Source: Euperipatoides rowelli (Eukaryota > Onychophora > Udeonychophora > Euonychophora > Peripatopsidae). Taken from it: 11,709 bases of DNA. Below the pieces are notes generated by a model, which made no database searches, was not told the DNA's origin, and was given only the letters and a program-made list of their open reading frames with translations. The stretch lies in the NCBI GenBank assembly GCA_003024985.2, contig PXIH01S0008106.1, one strand, 5' to 3'. This document shows positions 1 through 8,226 of this stretch, piece by piece (position 1 is the first letter of the stretch; each line of letters opens with the position of its first letter). A program made the position numbers and the translations under genes.

Positions 1-60
1 TAAAATAGAATTAGAATGGTCTCTATCAACCTCCTTATGACAAACTAGTTTCCCTTAATA

Positions 61-591
61 ATGGCACTGGAAATAGCTCTGCTGAGTATTGCTTTCCACT
101 ATGTGTTTCATGGTTTCAACCAGTTACATCCCGGTGCGGGAGTCATGGACCATGGTGATGGTGACCATATCCCTGAATTGGTGGCAAAAATGTTGGAAAG
201 GGTTGAGGAATCAAGAGAGAGTGGGAAAAGGCAATTGAGCTTATCTTCTATTAGGAACACTAAGAAGAGGAGAACTGACAACAGGTTATTTGATTTTTTT
301 GCCAGGCGAAGAGGTGTTATGTCTCAATTCCACGAGTTACACAGGAAGAAATAGAAAGCTCAAACAATGATATGTTGATCCATTTAGGGTAGTTGCCAGG
401 ACAGGGGTGTGAATTACAAAATCAGAGGAATTGGTAGGGAGACTAGAGAAAAAATAGTTCATGCAAACAAGCTAAAGAAGTATTATGAATGCGAGACTTC
501 TAAGGACAGCTTAGGTGGAAGGGCTAATGGGGATGGGTCGGGTGATGAGGATGATAATGTTGACTCCAGAGTGGATCCCCATGTGACATGA
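61..591 (+). pseudogene. Decayed 3' end of a Ty3/gypsy-like retrotransposon pol gene (integrase C-terminal region)
   Basis: This is the remnant of an integrase C-terminus from an LTR retrotransposon. Bases 61-354 keep one open frame, with a charged helical stretch (LVAKMLERVEESRESGKRQL) like the segment that follows the integrase core in Ty3/gypsy elements. The homology then moves to another frame, where YVDPFRVVARTG (371-406) matches the 'GPF+VV' strand of the integrase C-terminal SH3-like fold. At 409 it returns to the first frame, where VNYKIR and KIVHANKLKKYYE match the family's typical 'vnY+I...kvvHvn+LKpYy' ending. A TGA at 368-370 and at least two frame changes make the copy non-functional. 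An acidic tail rich in Gly, Asp and Glu follows, ending at TGA 589-591. The rest of pol would lie left of the window, and I could not delimit a 3' LTR. Family assignment rests on motif recognition only; the C-terminal motif is firm, the first 100 codons less so. Confidence 0.7.
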
Positions 592-2010
592 GAAGGCACA
601 AGTATCCCAAGAGGGATATAAATTGGTCTTAGTGTACATCTGGTAATCTTTCTTCGCCCCCCCCCCCCCATGATGAATGTTGTGTGAATGTGTTATGGTG
701 GGTGATTGTTGTGATACTGTGAGGGGTTGTGAATTTGTCATTTTATAGGTTGGACAGTGGTGTTGTTGACAATAATTCTGGGAATCTCACAATTAGTGCT
801 ATTGTTTTCACTAGCACTGACCCAGTCTCAACAATATTGCTTACATGGCGGACATGGGGAGTTTTTATTGAGTTTAGGCATCATTGGACTATTATCACAT
901 TATAGATAGTTAGTCTATAATTCTCACAGAAAGTTTTAGCTACTAAATACTTTCTCTTATTTTAATTTCAATATGATAATTATATTTAATTTTAATGCCA
1001 GTCACAGTGCTCTGGGATTAATGTTATTGTATATGTTTTGGATGTAGTTGTTAATAACAGGAGATTTATTTTAATTTTGCACTGTTGCCTGTACATCCTT
1101 GTTATCTTTCCCTCTTTTCTCACACAGGTGTTTCTCTCTTTCCTTAATGCTCCAATGTACGACTTATATACGGTTGATGATAAACAACTTTGTCAACAAA
1201 ATTGCTCCATTACCTGTAACGCGTAATATACGCTTGACCAAAAATGCAGCTTATTTAATGAATATTTTCCCCTGTCCAGCTTTAATATTTAATTTAATAT
1301 ATAACTGTATATTGTTGCCCTATTAAAAGAATATGTTATTTCTTTAATTGACGTTATTAAATAATCCTTGACGATGTTTCAGTATGATATGATTTGTTTT
1401 ATTTTTAAAATATTTTTTTTGATATTAACATTAGTAATGACAGAATTTAAATCATTTGTATTTTCTTTTCTTTTACACTTTGTGATTATTCATTGGTCAT
1501 TAGAAGTTATGTTGCTATAAAAGATGCATGGTCAAATTAGATCTAAGGAGTGGAGATGGCATTTCATATATGCCTATTTATCTTTAGACAAATCCCAGTG
1601 GGGATAGCCCAATTTCTTACGTTGAATAAACTTTATTTTAGCATTTAGAAAATGCTCCAGTGATGAACTGACTATGTAAGATAAAATTACTGATGCATCA
1701 AGTTATCTAATGGTGACGTAGGACCGTGTATGATTTTGGCCTATTTTGACTGTCCCCTGAGAATGGATGGCTTGATTTGGGTTTTGGAAAGGCATTTTAT
1801 CCCGGCCAAATTTTCTAAAGAAAATCTGAATAAGAAAGACTGACACAATAAGAAGTGATATTGACTTATGCGTGCAGACTGTGCTCCATGGGTCATATTT
1901 ATTGAGCCAATAAATGCAGAACTTTGTTTAAAGAGTGAGAATTTGACAAATGTCAAAATGGCATAAAGAAAAAAAATATTGGTGAAGAAAGCAAGGATTA
2001 ATGAGATTCT
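592..2010. other. AT-rich noncoding stretch; possible LTR or flank of the retroelement
   Basis: No convincing gene is seen here. Short open frames on both strands (for example 1038-1226 and 1099-1326) lack coding character and overlap one another. Bases 672-770 are unusually G/T-rich on this strand and could belong to the retroelement's untranslated region or LTR, but I found no matching second LTR and no clear TG...CA ends. Confidence 0.5.
657..669. repeat. Homopolymer C13 tract
   Basis: There are thirteen consecutive C residues just 3' of the pol remnant. A similar C11 run lies at 6869-6879. Such tracts are prone to slippage and to sequencing error, so their length is uncertain. Confidence 0.9.
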
Positions 2011-2097
2011 CATGGAGGAGAAAGGATGTGGAATTTGATCCTCAAAAATATTGATGATATTGGCATGGAGGAGGAAAGTCGTGGATTTTAATCCTCA
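2011..2097 (+). repeat. Imperfect direct repeat, two 34-bp copies with 53-bp period
   Basis: Copy 1 (2011-2044) and copy 2 (2064-2097) both begin CATGGAGGAG and end ATCCTCA, and agree at 28 of 34 positions by my count. Translated in parallel frames they read WRRKDVEFDPQ and WRRKVVDFNPQ. A weaker third relative begins at about 2128 (ATGGAGGCAAAG, reading WRQRVEV). The 53-bp offset is not a multiple of three, so copies 1 and 2 are in different frames and no intact protein is encoded. It may be a decayed repetitive coding sequence or a noncoding tandem duplication. Confidence 0.7.
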
Positions 2098-2164
2098 GCA
2101 ACAAGAAGATGATTTGGCCGACATAATATGGAGGCAAAGAGTTGAAGTTTCTTTAGTATGGTGA

Positions 2165-3080
2165 AACTTAAATCATGAGGTCCTTATTGAAAATTAAAAG
2201 TTGGAGATATTTATCATTAATACTTTAATAAATGATACAAAGTTCATAAGATGGCCACAAGAGTTGTGTTAAAGTTTTAAGTGCTATGTTTGACTGGGAT
2301 AAAGATTCTAAAAATAGATGCTGCTAAATCAACTTTAGTGATTTTCATTTTAGTAAAATGTGTGTAATGAATTATAGATTGCCAAGTTTCAAAGCCCTTT
2401 TCAGCGATAAAGGTGCATCGTTTCAATGTTTGTTCCAGTGGAATATTAGACTAAGTGTTGAAATACCATGACTGACGGTTTGAACTGTGTTGGTTCCCCC
2501 AAATAAGTTAAGTACATTTAAATATTATAAGGTGCACCCAGATCGTTAGAGTAGCAATGACCATGCATAATTAGGTATATAATGTTTTGTCTAGTTCATA
2601 TTTAATATAAAATGATTTTTATAATTAAGCATAATTATTTCAAATGATGATTAGAGATGTTTTAAACTGAATTGTTTTATATGATATTTAAATGTATGAT
2701 TAATTTATATTGTACAGAGAGAGAGATAAAAATCCTGTTTACTATATTTGATAGTATGAGTAATGATGTTATCATTGATTAGTATTGAATTTCATGTTAA
2801 TTGCTTAATTTTGGCCTATTGGTCATATTAAAATGTTTTAGAGGCTAAACATCTATTTGTGATAATTTAATTAATTGAGTGCAGACCTTTTTCAGACTAT
2901 TGATACATTCAAACTTGCTAGTGTTATTTAGATATGATTGTTCTACATAAATTGAGTTACATTCTTAATGAGAAATTTTATAGTCCCAGGATGAGTGGTT
3001 GGGTGTTAACTGCTTGTCCACTAGGCCCACATATACAGGATGCCATTATGCTGCAGATAGCTCACTGTGGTCAGCAAGGC
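2165..3080. other. AT-rich noncoding stretch, nothing recognised
   Basis: There are dense stops in all frames and no family-level similarity that I recognise. A short GA tract (GAGAGAGAGA, 2717-2726) and AT-rich low-complexity DNA are the only structure seen. The 60-codon open frame starting at 2934 becomes less AT-rich after about 2990 but matches nothing I know. Confidence 0.5.
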
Positions 3081-3150
3081 ATTGGGGCTTGCCCCCAATG
3101 TAACAAAAGTCTATAGTTTTCCTCCTGGGGAAGGGGGGCTCTATCCCCCT
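3081..3150. repeat. Two adjacent GC-rich hairpins followed by a T run
   Basis: The first hairpin has stem ATTGGGG (3081-3087) and CCCCAAT (3093-3099) around a 5-nt loop. The second has AGGGGG (3132-3137) and CCCCCT (3145-3150) around a 7-nt loop, followed by GCC and a run of T. They stand out in AT-rich surroundings. The hairpin-plus-T pattern resembles the end of a small Pol III transcript, but I found no clear internal promoter boxes. Function is unknown. Confidence 0.6.
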
Positions 3151-3923
3151 GCCTTTTTTGTTTTGAGTTTTTTTTTACTGTGTTGATTGGATGCATTTCT
3201 TTTGTGCGCATGCATGCTTACAGACTTATTTTGGTAGTTCAGTGATAAGCCCATGTTTTTTTAAAATTATTTAATCCCTAACCAGTTTAAGTTGTTAATC
3301 CAGGTGACAATGCCTGTCCATGCCTGGGGTGTAATACAGCATAAGTGTACGGGGGTAACTGTGTCACTCTGCATTACCACATATTCTTTTTCTTTCTAGC
3401 TAAGTCATTAAACTTATCATTCATTTAAGTATAATTTTGAAGAAAAAGAAATAAAACTAAGATCCCTTAATTTAGTTTACACAACATCCACTTGTCATAT
3501 CCTATACTCTGTATATGCTGTGAACCCATAGTTGGTGGCAAGTGCCAGACTCATCAGACTGCATTTGGATGTCCCACACACAATTATATTTATTTTTGCT
3601 TAATATTTTTTAGTTATGTTTGTCCCAGCATCACTACATGTGAATGTTCTGTTTGCAAGTTTATGTGTTTGCATCCCAATATGGTTCTTTCCATCTTGAC
3701 TCTATATCTTGCTGTGTTGAATGCTGATAGAGGGCCTGGAGAGATTAGTGCAGGGGTCCCCCTAGCTTTTGTGTGAACCAAGGAATATAATGAAATTCCA
3801 TGATGTCTTATTGTATACTGTGCTTGTGAATATTATCTATATATGTCATTGGCGCAATGATGTAGCAGGTGAGTTTTTCTTATTATTTTTGCTCTGACGT
3901 CATTCCCACATGTGTACCACCCG
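3151..3923. other. Noncoding stretch with a Cys-rich open frame of doubtful status
   Basis: A 94-codon frame at 3492-3776 has many Cys residues (CICC, CECSVC) and hydrophobic stretches. It has no recognised domain and its base composition is that of the surrounding T/G-rich DNA, so I do not call it a gene. A CAGGGGTCCCC string at 3751-3761 resembles a hAT-type transposon terminus. A good donor-like CAG/GTGAGT occurs at 3866-3874. Confidence 0.4.
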
Positions 3924-3947
3924 ATATATATATATATATATATATAT
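3924..3947. repeat. (AT)12 microsatellite
   Basis: This is an uninterrupted AT dinucleotide run of 24 bp bounded by CCG and GAA. It is likely to vary in length between individuals. Confidence 0.95.
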
Positions 3948-4686
3948 GAAATAGAATGTGTCCTATAATGAAATTTTACTAATTTCTCCTTATTTTTATT
4001 TCAAACATCCAAGTTGACCTTTAATATTGCTGACCCCACATCATCAGTATTAGCTACTCTTATGTTACTATGATTGACATTTCAAAATTAAATTTTCAGT
4101 ACAAATTTTATTCTTTAAAATTTTACATTCTCACATCCTTTTCATTTTTTTTGCCTATGTATTAGAACCGTATCTTACACGTGGCTACAGATCTTATTTT
4201 ATCTGATTTTAACTTATATTCTTAGTTATGTGTTTTATTTGAAATTTTTATCTGAAGTATTGTGTTGATATTATAACTTTCTTTCCACCCTGGTAGTTGA
4301 TAGGGGCTGTGAAATTTATTTATGTTATTACATTTTATTTAATTTAATATTGATATTACCATTTCTATTATTTTATCAACTAAAATTGATTACAACAATG
4401 TATTTATATTATTAAGTGTGTTTTGATTGAGTTGTATACTTTACAACTGTGATATTTTTAACATGACATTGAATTGTTTTATTTGTATTTGTTTGGATGC
4501 TGTCATATTCCTTCTTTCCACTCACGCCGTGCTTTTTCGTCCGAATGATTAGTGGGGAAGCTTTTCATTTGTTTATCCTTCTGTAACAGCGCTTTTAAAG
4601 TGAAGTGCGGGTGACACAGATTGCGGATGGCAGTTGATGCGATTCCAAACATTTATGAATTTTATTTAATTTGACATTGTATTTTA
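3948..4686. other. AT-rich noncoding stretch, nothing recognised
   Basis: Stops are frequent in all frames. Bases 4505-4650 are somewhat more complex (CTCACGCCGTG, GCGGATGGCAG) than their surroundings and might be a fragment of an old mobile element, but I see no terminal repeats or coding motif. Confidence 0.5.
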
Positions 4687-4714
4687 GTTTGAATTAATTT
4701 GTTTGAATTAATTT
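4687..4714. repeat. Perfect 14-bp tandem duplication
   Basis: The unit GTTTGAATTAATTT is present twice, head to tail, and is followed by GTTTA and related degenerate T/A-rich sequence to about 4752. It looks like a recent slippage product in low-complexity DNA. Confidence 0.9.
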
Positions 4715-5557
4715 GTTTATTTACATTTTTAGTTTAAGTTTAAATTAATTTTAGTCTGTGCGCTTGGTCAATAATGTGTTTTTTTTTAATTTAATTTTTA
4801 TTTTTTTTCATTTAATGCCGTTAATAAACTTTTACACATTCACTCAATATTAAAATTGTGAACTCTCAATTTGGGACAAACTTTGATTTGTGTTGATATA
4901 CAAACTTTAATTTCTATTGTTATCATCATGATGAAGCCAGCAGAGTTGTGCATGTCTTATTGTGTTTTTGGATACCCTCTGTGAAGAGGATGCCATTTCT
5001 CACCACTATTGTTTTTAGCTAAATTTCAGCAGATCATCTCTATTCCTTTTTGCTCAGAAATGTTGACTTGTGGGTGAGTTCCTTAAAAAAAAAACACAGG
5101 AGCATTCTGAGTGTAGCAACACTAGATTTTGAGGAACTATAGCGAGTTGTCTCTAAAAAATGGACTATTTATTTGTTGACCTATCAGAAAGGTAATAGCG
5201 TTAAATAAAGTGATAAATAGTGTGGACGGTTGTGATGTGTGAATAAAGTTAACACTTATTGAAGTATATAAGACTTTACAGCAAGAAATCAGAAGAAAAA
5301 AACTATCATACATTTGAGATAAGATCATCATCAAATCAGAAATTATCATCAGAGGAGAATCATGAAAGAAATCAAATAATGAAGAAGCTGTCGTTCAATC
5401 TATTGGTATTTGTGTAACGTAGAGATGCTGAAAAAAGTCAGTTTCACAAGCCTGAGAAGAGATACTGTATAGGTTAATTTATAAATTAATTCCGTGAACA
5501 TAGCGTCAACTCAAGTTGCTGATGTCCACCTAAACTAATGCTGAAATCCAATCTTGA
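4715..5557. other. AT-rich stretch with possible scattered coding remnants
   Basis: No intact gene is seen. From about 5270 to 5460 the + strand has short stretches that read like protein in shifting frames, for example LQQEIRRKKLSYI, NNEEAVVQSIGICV and DAEKSQFHKPEKRYCIG, each ended by a stop. They could be a degraded coding sequence continuing into 5558-5671, or chance in A-rich DNA. The - strand open frame at 5137-5349 is the hydrophobic complement of this A-rich strand and is not a gene. Confidence 0.3.
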
Positions 5558-5671
5558 GGTGAAATCTGTGAAGCTGTCAAGAAAGCTGCAATTATGCTGA
5601 ATGGTAACGATGAAGTTAGGCCTATCATTGAACTATTAAATGCACTATTGCAAAATACTTTAAATAAATAA
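5558..5671 (+). pseudogene. Possible decayed coding fragment ending in TAA
   Basis: After an in-frame TGA (5555-5557), 37 codons are open and end at TAA 5669-5671. The translation has a balanced, helix-forming composition, with EAVKKAAIMLNGNDEV followed by RPIIELLNALLQNTLNK, unlike the low-complexity translations around it. It could be the last exon of a lost gene or the end of a transposon protein; I do not recognise the family. No start codon or clear acceptor defines its left end, and 37 codons is short enough to be chance. The - strand open frame at 5530-5718 is its shadow. Confidence 0.25.
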
Positions 5672-5883
5672 ATGGAAAATATTAAATAATTTAATTGAGT
5701 TAGATTGACCACACACATTGTATTTATATTTTTAATTAATGTTTAGATTGTTAAGTTGAATTATGTTAATGTATGATATGATAAGTTTACAAGATATTAT
5801 AGCAATGAGAATATAAGTTACAGAATTATTTTCATCATTTTTAATAAATTTTACAATATGTTAACTACGGCCACTATGGCCAT

Positions 5884-5889
5884 AATAAA
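5884..5889 (+). terminator. Candidate polyadenylation signal
   Basis: AATAAA is followed about 30 bp later by a G/T-rich element (GTGACTGTGTGGTCTTT, about 5912-5930), the usual metazoan arrangement. It would fit the end of any transcript carrying the possible coding fragment at 5558-5671. In DNA this AT-rich the hexamer alone is common, so the call depends on the G/T element. Confidence 0.3.
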
Positions 5890-6197
5890 GACTCTTATGC
5901 ATTGCTAAACGTTCGTGACTGTGTGGTCTTTAAAATTGTATGTGCATATATTTAATTAATTTGGTTTCCATACGAACATGAGTGTATTTAAATTTTATCT
6001 AAATTATTAGTAATAGTTTGTTAAAATTGTCTTAGTTATTTAATTTATTACCCTCCTGCACCCTCCTCTTGTGGGTTGTGACCTGATGTGGGGGTTACTG
6101 AAACAAGTGACTCTGTTGGGTGTGTTGGGCGTACAACATGAACACCACATTCACACTAGATTACACTTTTTGGCTGAAAAACATTAGGTACAATTTT

Positions 6198-6203
6198 AAT
6201 AAA
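6198..6203 (+). terminator. Candidate polyadenylation signal with G/T-rich element
   Basis: AATAAA is followed within 20-36 bp by CGTGTTGTGTTTTTTTTC (6223-6240), a strong downstream-element match. No coding sequence directly upstream identifies the transcript it would end. Confidence 0.35.
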
Positions 6204-6317
6204 GTTTTAAACCAGTTTCCATCGTGTTGTGTTTTTTTTCTATTTTCCTTTTTAATTATGATTGTTTAGTTAGGGGTAATCTAGTTGTGCCCGTGATTCT
6301 TTAGCCATCTTTGTCAG

Positions 6318-6387
6318 GTGATGGGTATTGGGGCATAGCTAGATGGAAACACATCATCCTAGCTGTAAGTACAGTGAACTGAAAAAG
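6318..6387 (+). other. Candidate small exon flanked by strong splice sites
   Basis: The left edge follows a T-rich tract and TTTGTCAG (acceptor AG at 6316-6317). The right edge is AAAAAG/GTAAGT (donor at 6388), a full consensus match. A second donor inside, AGCT/GTAAGT at 6365, would give a 47-nt exon instead. One frame is open from the acceptor to a TGA near 6378 and reads DGYWGIARWKHIILA before the first donor. It could be an untranslated upstream exon of the capicua transcript, an exon of a noncoding RNA, or coincidence. Nothing downstream in this window fixes its partner. Confidence 0.3.
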
Positions 6388-7573
6388 GTAAGTTGGTTGT
6401 CCCTTTGTCTGTGTATTGCATTTGTGAGTAGTTAAATTACGGTTTGGCAACNCGAGATAACAAAACGAACATTTACAATAGGCCTACTACCAGCAGAATT
6501 TAAACCATAATTAAAAAAAATAAATAAAATAATAATTTATATGTTTGTGAGGGATGGTAATTAGGCCTAAGGCACTATTCTAAACGTCACGTCATTAATA
6601 ATATATAAACAGAGAGTTATTGGCGTATGCAGATTTTTTTTATGCTTCTTGTATTTAGGAACAGGATTTTTCTATTAATGGGGAGACATTGTATTTTTTA
6701 AACTACTAAACTGGTCCTGAAACATCACCTGTTATTATTAATGAGGATAGATTTTTTTTTTTTACAGCTTGAATTATTTTAATTAATTTGAAGTCATTTT
6801 ATGCACTTATATAATCTTAATGACCAGTTAAATAAATATTAAAAAAATAAAGTGTTGCAGATCTACCTCCCCCCCCCCCTACTTGCATTTCCTGGCGTGC
6901 AAGTTACACTGGAGTGAGTTAAAACCATATTATACACAATCAGTAGGAACATAAATAACAATCCAAATTATTAAAAAAAAAAAAAAAAGATGAATAAATT
7001 TAGCCCTATCCCCACCTCCCTCTCATAGCTAAGAACGGAAAACTCATTGAAAAAAAAAAAAACATGCTAAGTAAAATCAAAGAGACTATAATAATAAATA
7101 AAAATATCTATTTTGGAGATAAACATGTTTCGACAAGATTCGATGAATTGATTTGCTTTCCTGCTAAAACCACTAGAAATAGACGAATGGAAAGAAAAAC
7201 TTTTTTTTTTAAATAAAACCCCAAACACTTGAACTTTTGTTATAAATTTTTAGACTCCATTCTAAAAATAATAATAGTTAGATAAAATAAAATTAAATTA
7301 TTGCTCATACTAGTTTTTTTTTTTACAAAAAACTTATTATTTTTTTTTACTACAGAAATTGCTTAGTATTCCGCATTCTTAACTGACTACAGAAACGTAA
7401 CAAGGAAGGACGGGAATTTTATTTGATCTTTTTTTTTTCATTTATAAAACAATGATATCATGCTAAAGACATTGCGTCAAGTAAACAAGACATTATTTAC
7501 GTGGTCTAAGGTCGTTTTACTCTATTTACACTCGGTTTTGCACGTTAAAAAAAATATTAAAAAAAATTATAAT
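6388..7573. other. Low-complexity AT-rich stretch with many homopolymer runs
   Basis: No gene is seen on either strand. Runs include C11 (6869-6879), A16 (6973-6988), A13 (7050-7062) and T11 (7314-7324). Two copies of TAGGCCTA (6479-6486 and 6562-6569) fall here. One unresolved base (n) is at 6452. Confidence 0.6.
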
Positions 7574-7579
7574 TTTATT
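7574..7579 (-). terminator. Candidate poly(A) signal of the minus-strand small gene
   Basis: TTTATT on the + strand reads AATAAA on the - strand, about 93 bp beyond the stop codon of the coding block at 7672-7791. That is a plausible 3' UTR length. The flanking DNA is very AT-rich, so the hexamer alone is weak evidence. Confidence 0.35.
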
Positions 7580-7671
7580 TTTTTTCCTATAATACTTCTA
7601 AATAAAATATAGTAATGTACATTTGTATTCATTTTTATAACGTAAAGCTCGTAGCGAAGAAATTTGCAATG

Positions 7672-7791
7672 TTAAGGGTGCTCATTTCCTTTTACAGCTG
7701 CTGACATAAACAATTTAGGAACGTCTGGGATTCTTATTGGTTTGGCTTTTGGTGAAGTCACATTATTTGAGGGGCTGTCTTTGTTCATAAC
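7672..7791 (-). CDS. Probable short or terminal coding exon, unrecognised protein
   Basis: On the - strand an ATG at 7788-7786 opens 38 codons to TAA (7674-7672). The peptide begins MNKDSPSNNVTSPKAKP and ends VPKLFMSAAVKGNEHP. Its composition (Pro, Ser, Lys, Ala, Val) and lower AT content differ sharply from the surrounding low-complexity DNA, which is the main evidence that it codes. Directly upstream is TAG then GTT; this can be an in-frame stop before a true start, or the AG of a splice acceptor (exon starting at 7791) with a T-rich tract 20-30 bp upstream. In the second case it is the terminal exon of a larger gene and joins in phase with 8618-8562. I do not recognise the protein, and no domain or signal peptide is visible. 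It is transcribed away from capicua. Confidence 0.45.
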   Translation of the reverse strand, partial: VMNKDSPSNNVTSPKAKPIRIPDVPKLFMSAAVKGNEHP

Positions 7792-7969
7792 CTAATCACC
7801 ATTACAAATTTGATAATAAAAAAAATTGAATTAACTAAGCTAAATATAATCATGCATAGGATGTATCTTTTTAATTTCTTAATAATTTTGATCCTCTATA
7901 ATCAATTGCATTAGATTATAAATGGACAGAACTTATTTTTTACGCAAAATTTTTGGTCCTAATTTTATG

Positions 7970-8130
7970 GTACATTATGATTACGACGTAAAGTAAATCA
8001 TTGAATAAACAGTGCACGTGACAGCAATTGAAAAATGAACCAATCAAACGTCTTATTACGATCTATGAATTCCATGTGACTGTTTTTAGACCAATCAAAT
8101 AGCACTATTTACTCGGGCATATGCTCATTC
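7970..8130 (+). promoter_or_regulatory. Candidate promoter: E-box, two CCAAT boxes, initiator
   Basis: CACGTGAC (8015-8022) is a canonical E-box. CCAATCAAA occurs twice (8040-8048 and 8091-8099, 51 bp apart) in the same orientation, as in NF-Y-bound promoters. TCATTC (8125-8130) fits the arthropod initiator consensus TCA(G/T)T(C/T), with A at 8127 as a possible +1, 32 bp beyond the second CCAAT box. CpG dinucleotides become commoner from here to about 8640 than in the DNA to the left. The sites suit transcription of capicua to the right, but CCAAT and E-boxes work in both directions and could also serve the - strand gene. Confidence 0.45.
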
Positions 8131-8226
8131 ACCATTTTTAGTTCCATTCCAGAGGCTTAGCTGACGACCACAAACTGGCAAGAAAAACAGGAAAATTACG
8201 TTGTAATACCAGCCAGACAAATACAA
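8127..8226 (+). other. cic: Candidate noncoding first exon of capicua long transcript
   Basis: This segment runs from the initiator A to a strong donor (ACAA/GTAAGG, GT at 8227-8228). It contains no ATG, as expected of a 5' UTR exon. Splicing to the acceptor at 8901 would remove a 675-bp intron and leave the first ATGs in exon 2. The assignment is inferred from signals only. The - strand of the same segment contains an acceptor-like CTGTTTTTCTTGCCAG (8191-8176), so an antisense exon is an alternative reading. Confidence 0.4.

Larger units (their letters stand above)
5672..6317. other. AT-rich noncoding stretch with two poly(A)-signal contexts
   Basis: No gene is seen. A small inverted repeat GGCCA-CTA-TGGCC lies at about 5869-5881. 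The duplicated string ACCCTCCT at about 6050-6068 and a G/T-rich stretch from 6068 to 6130 break the AT-rich background. Confidence 0.5.

Noticed and set aside
483-741. Two - strand open frames over the pol remnant
   Set aside because: They are antisense to the retroelement sequence and include translation of the poly-C tract (poly-Gly).
1741-2013. 90-codon - strand open frame with a hydrophobic start
   Set aside because: The apparent signal-peptide-like start comes from A-rich DNA read in reverse, with no recognised domain and no supporting splice or promoter signals.
2990-3060. tRNA or tRNA-derived SINE head
   Set aside because: TGAGTGGTTGGGT is A-box-like, but no B box (GGTTCGANNCC) follows at the right distance and no cloverleaf can be folded.
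3492-3776. 94-codon Cys-rich + strand open frame as a secreted peptide gene
   Set aside because: Cys codons (TGT, TGC) are common in this T/G-rich stretch, spacing fits no known Cys framework, and no cleavage site or flanking gene signals support it.
3866-3874. CAG/GTGAGT perfect donor as evidence of an exon
   Set aside because: The sequence before it has no matching acceptor and no open frame of note; a single donor match is expected by chance in several kilobases.
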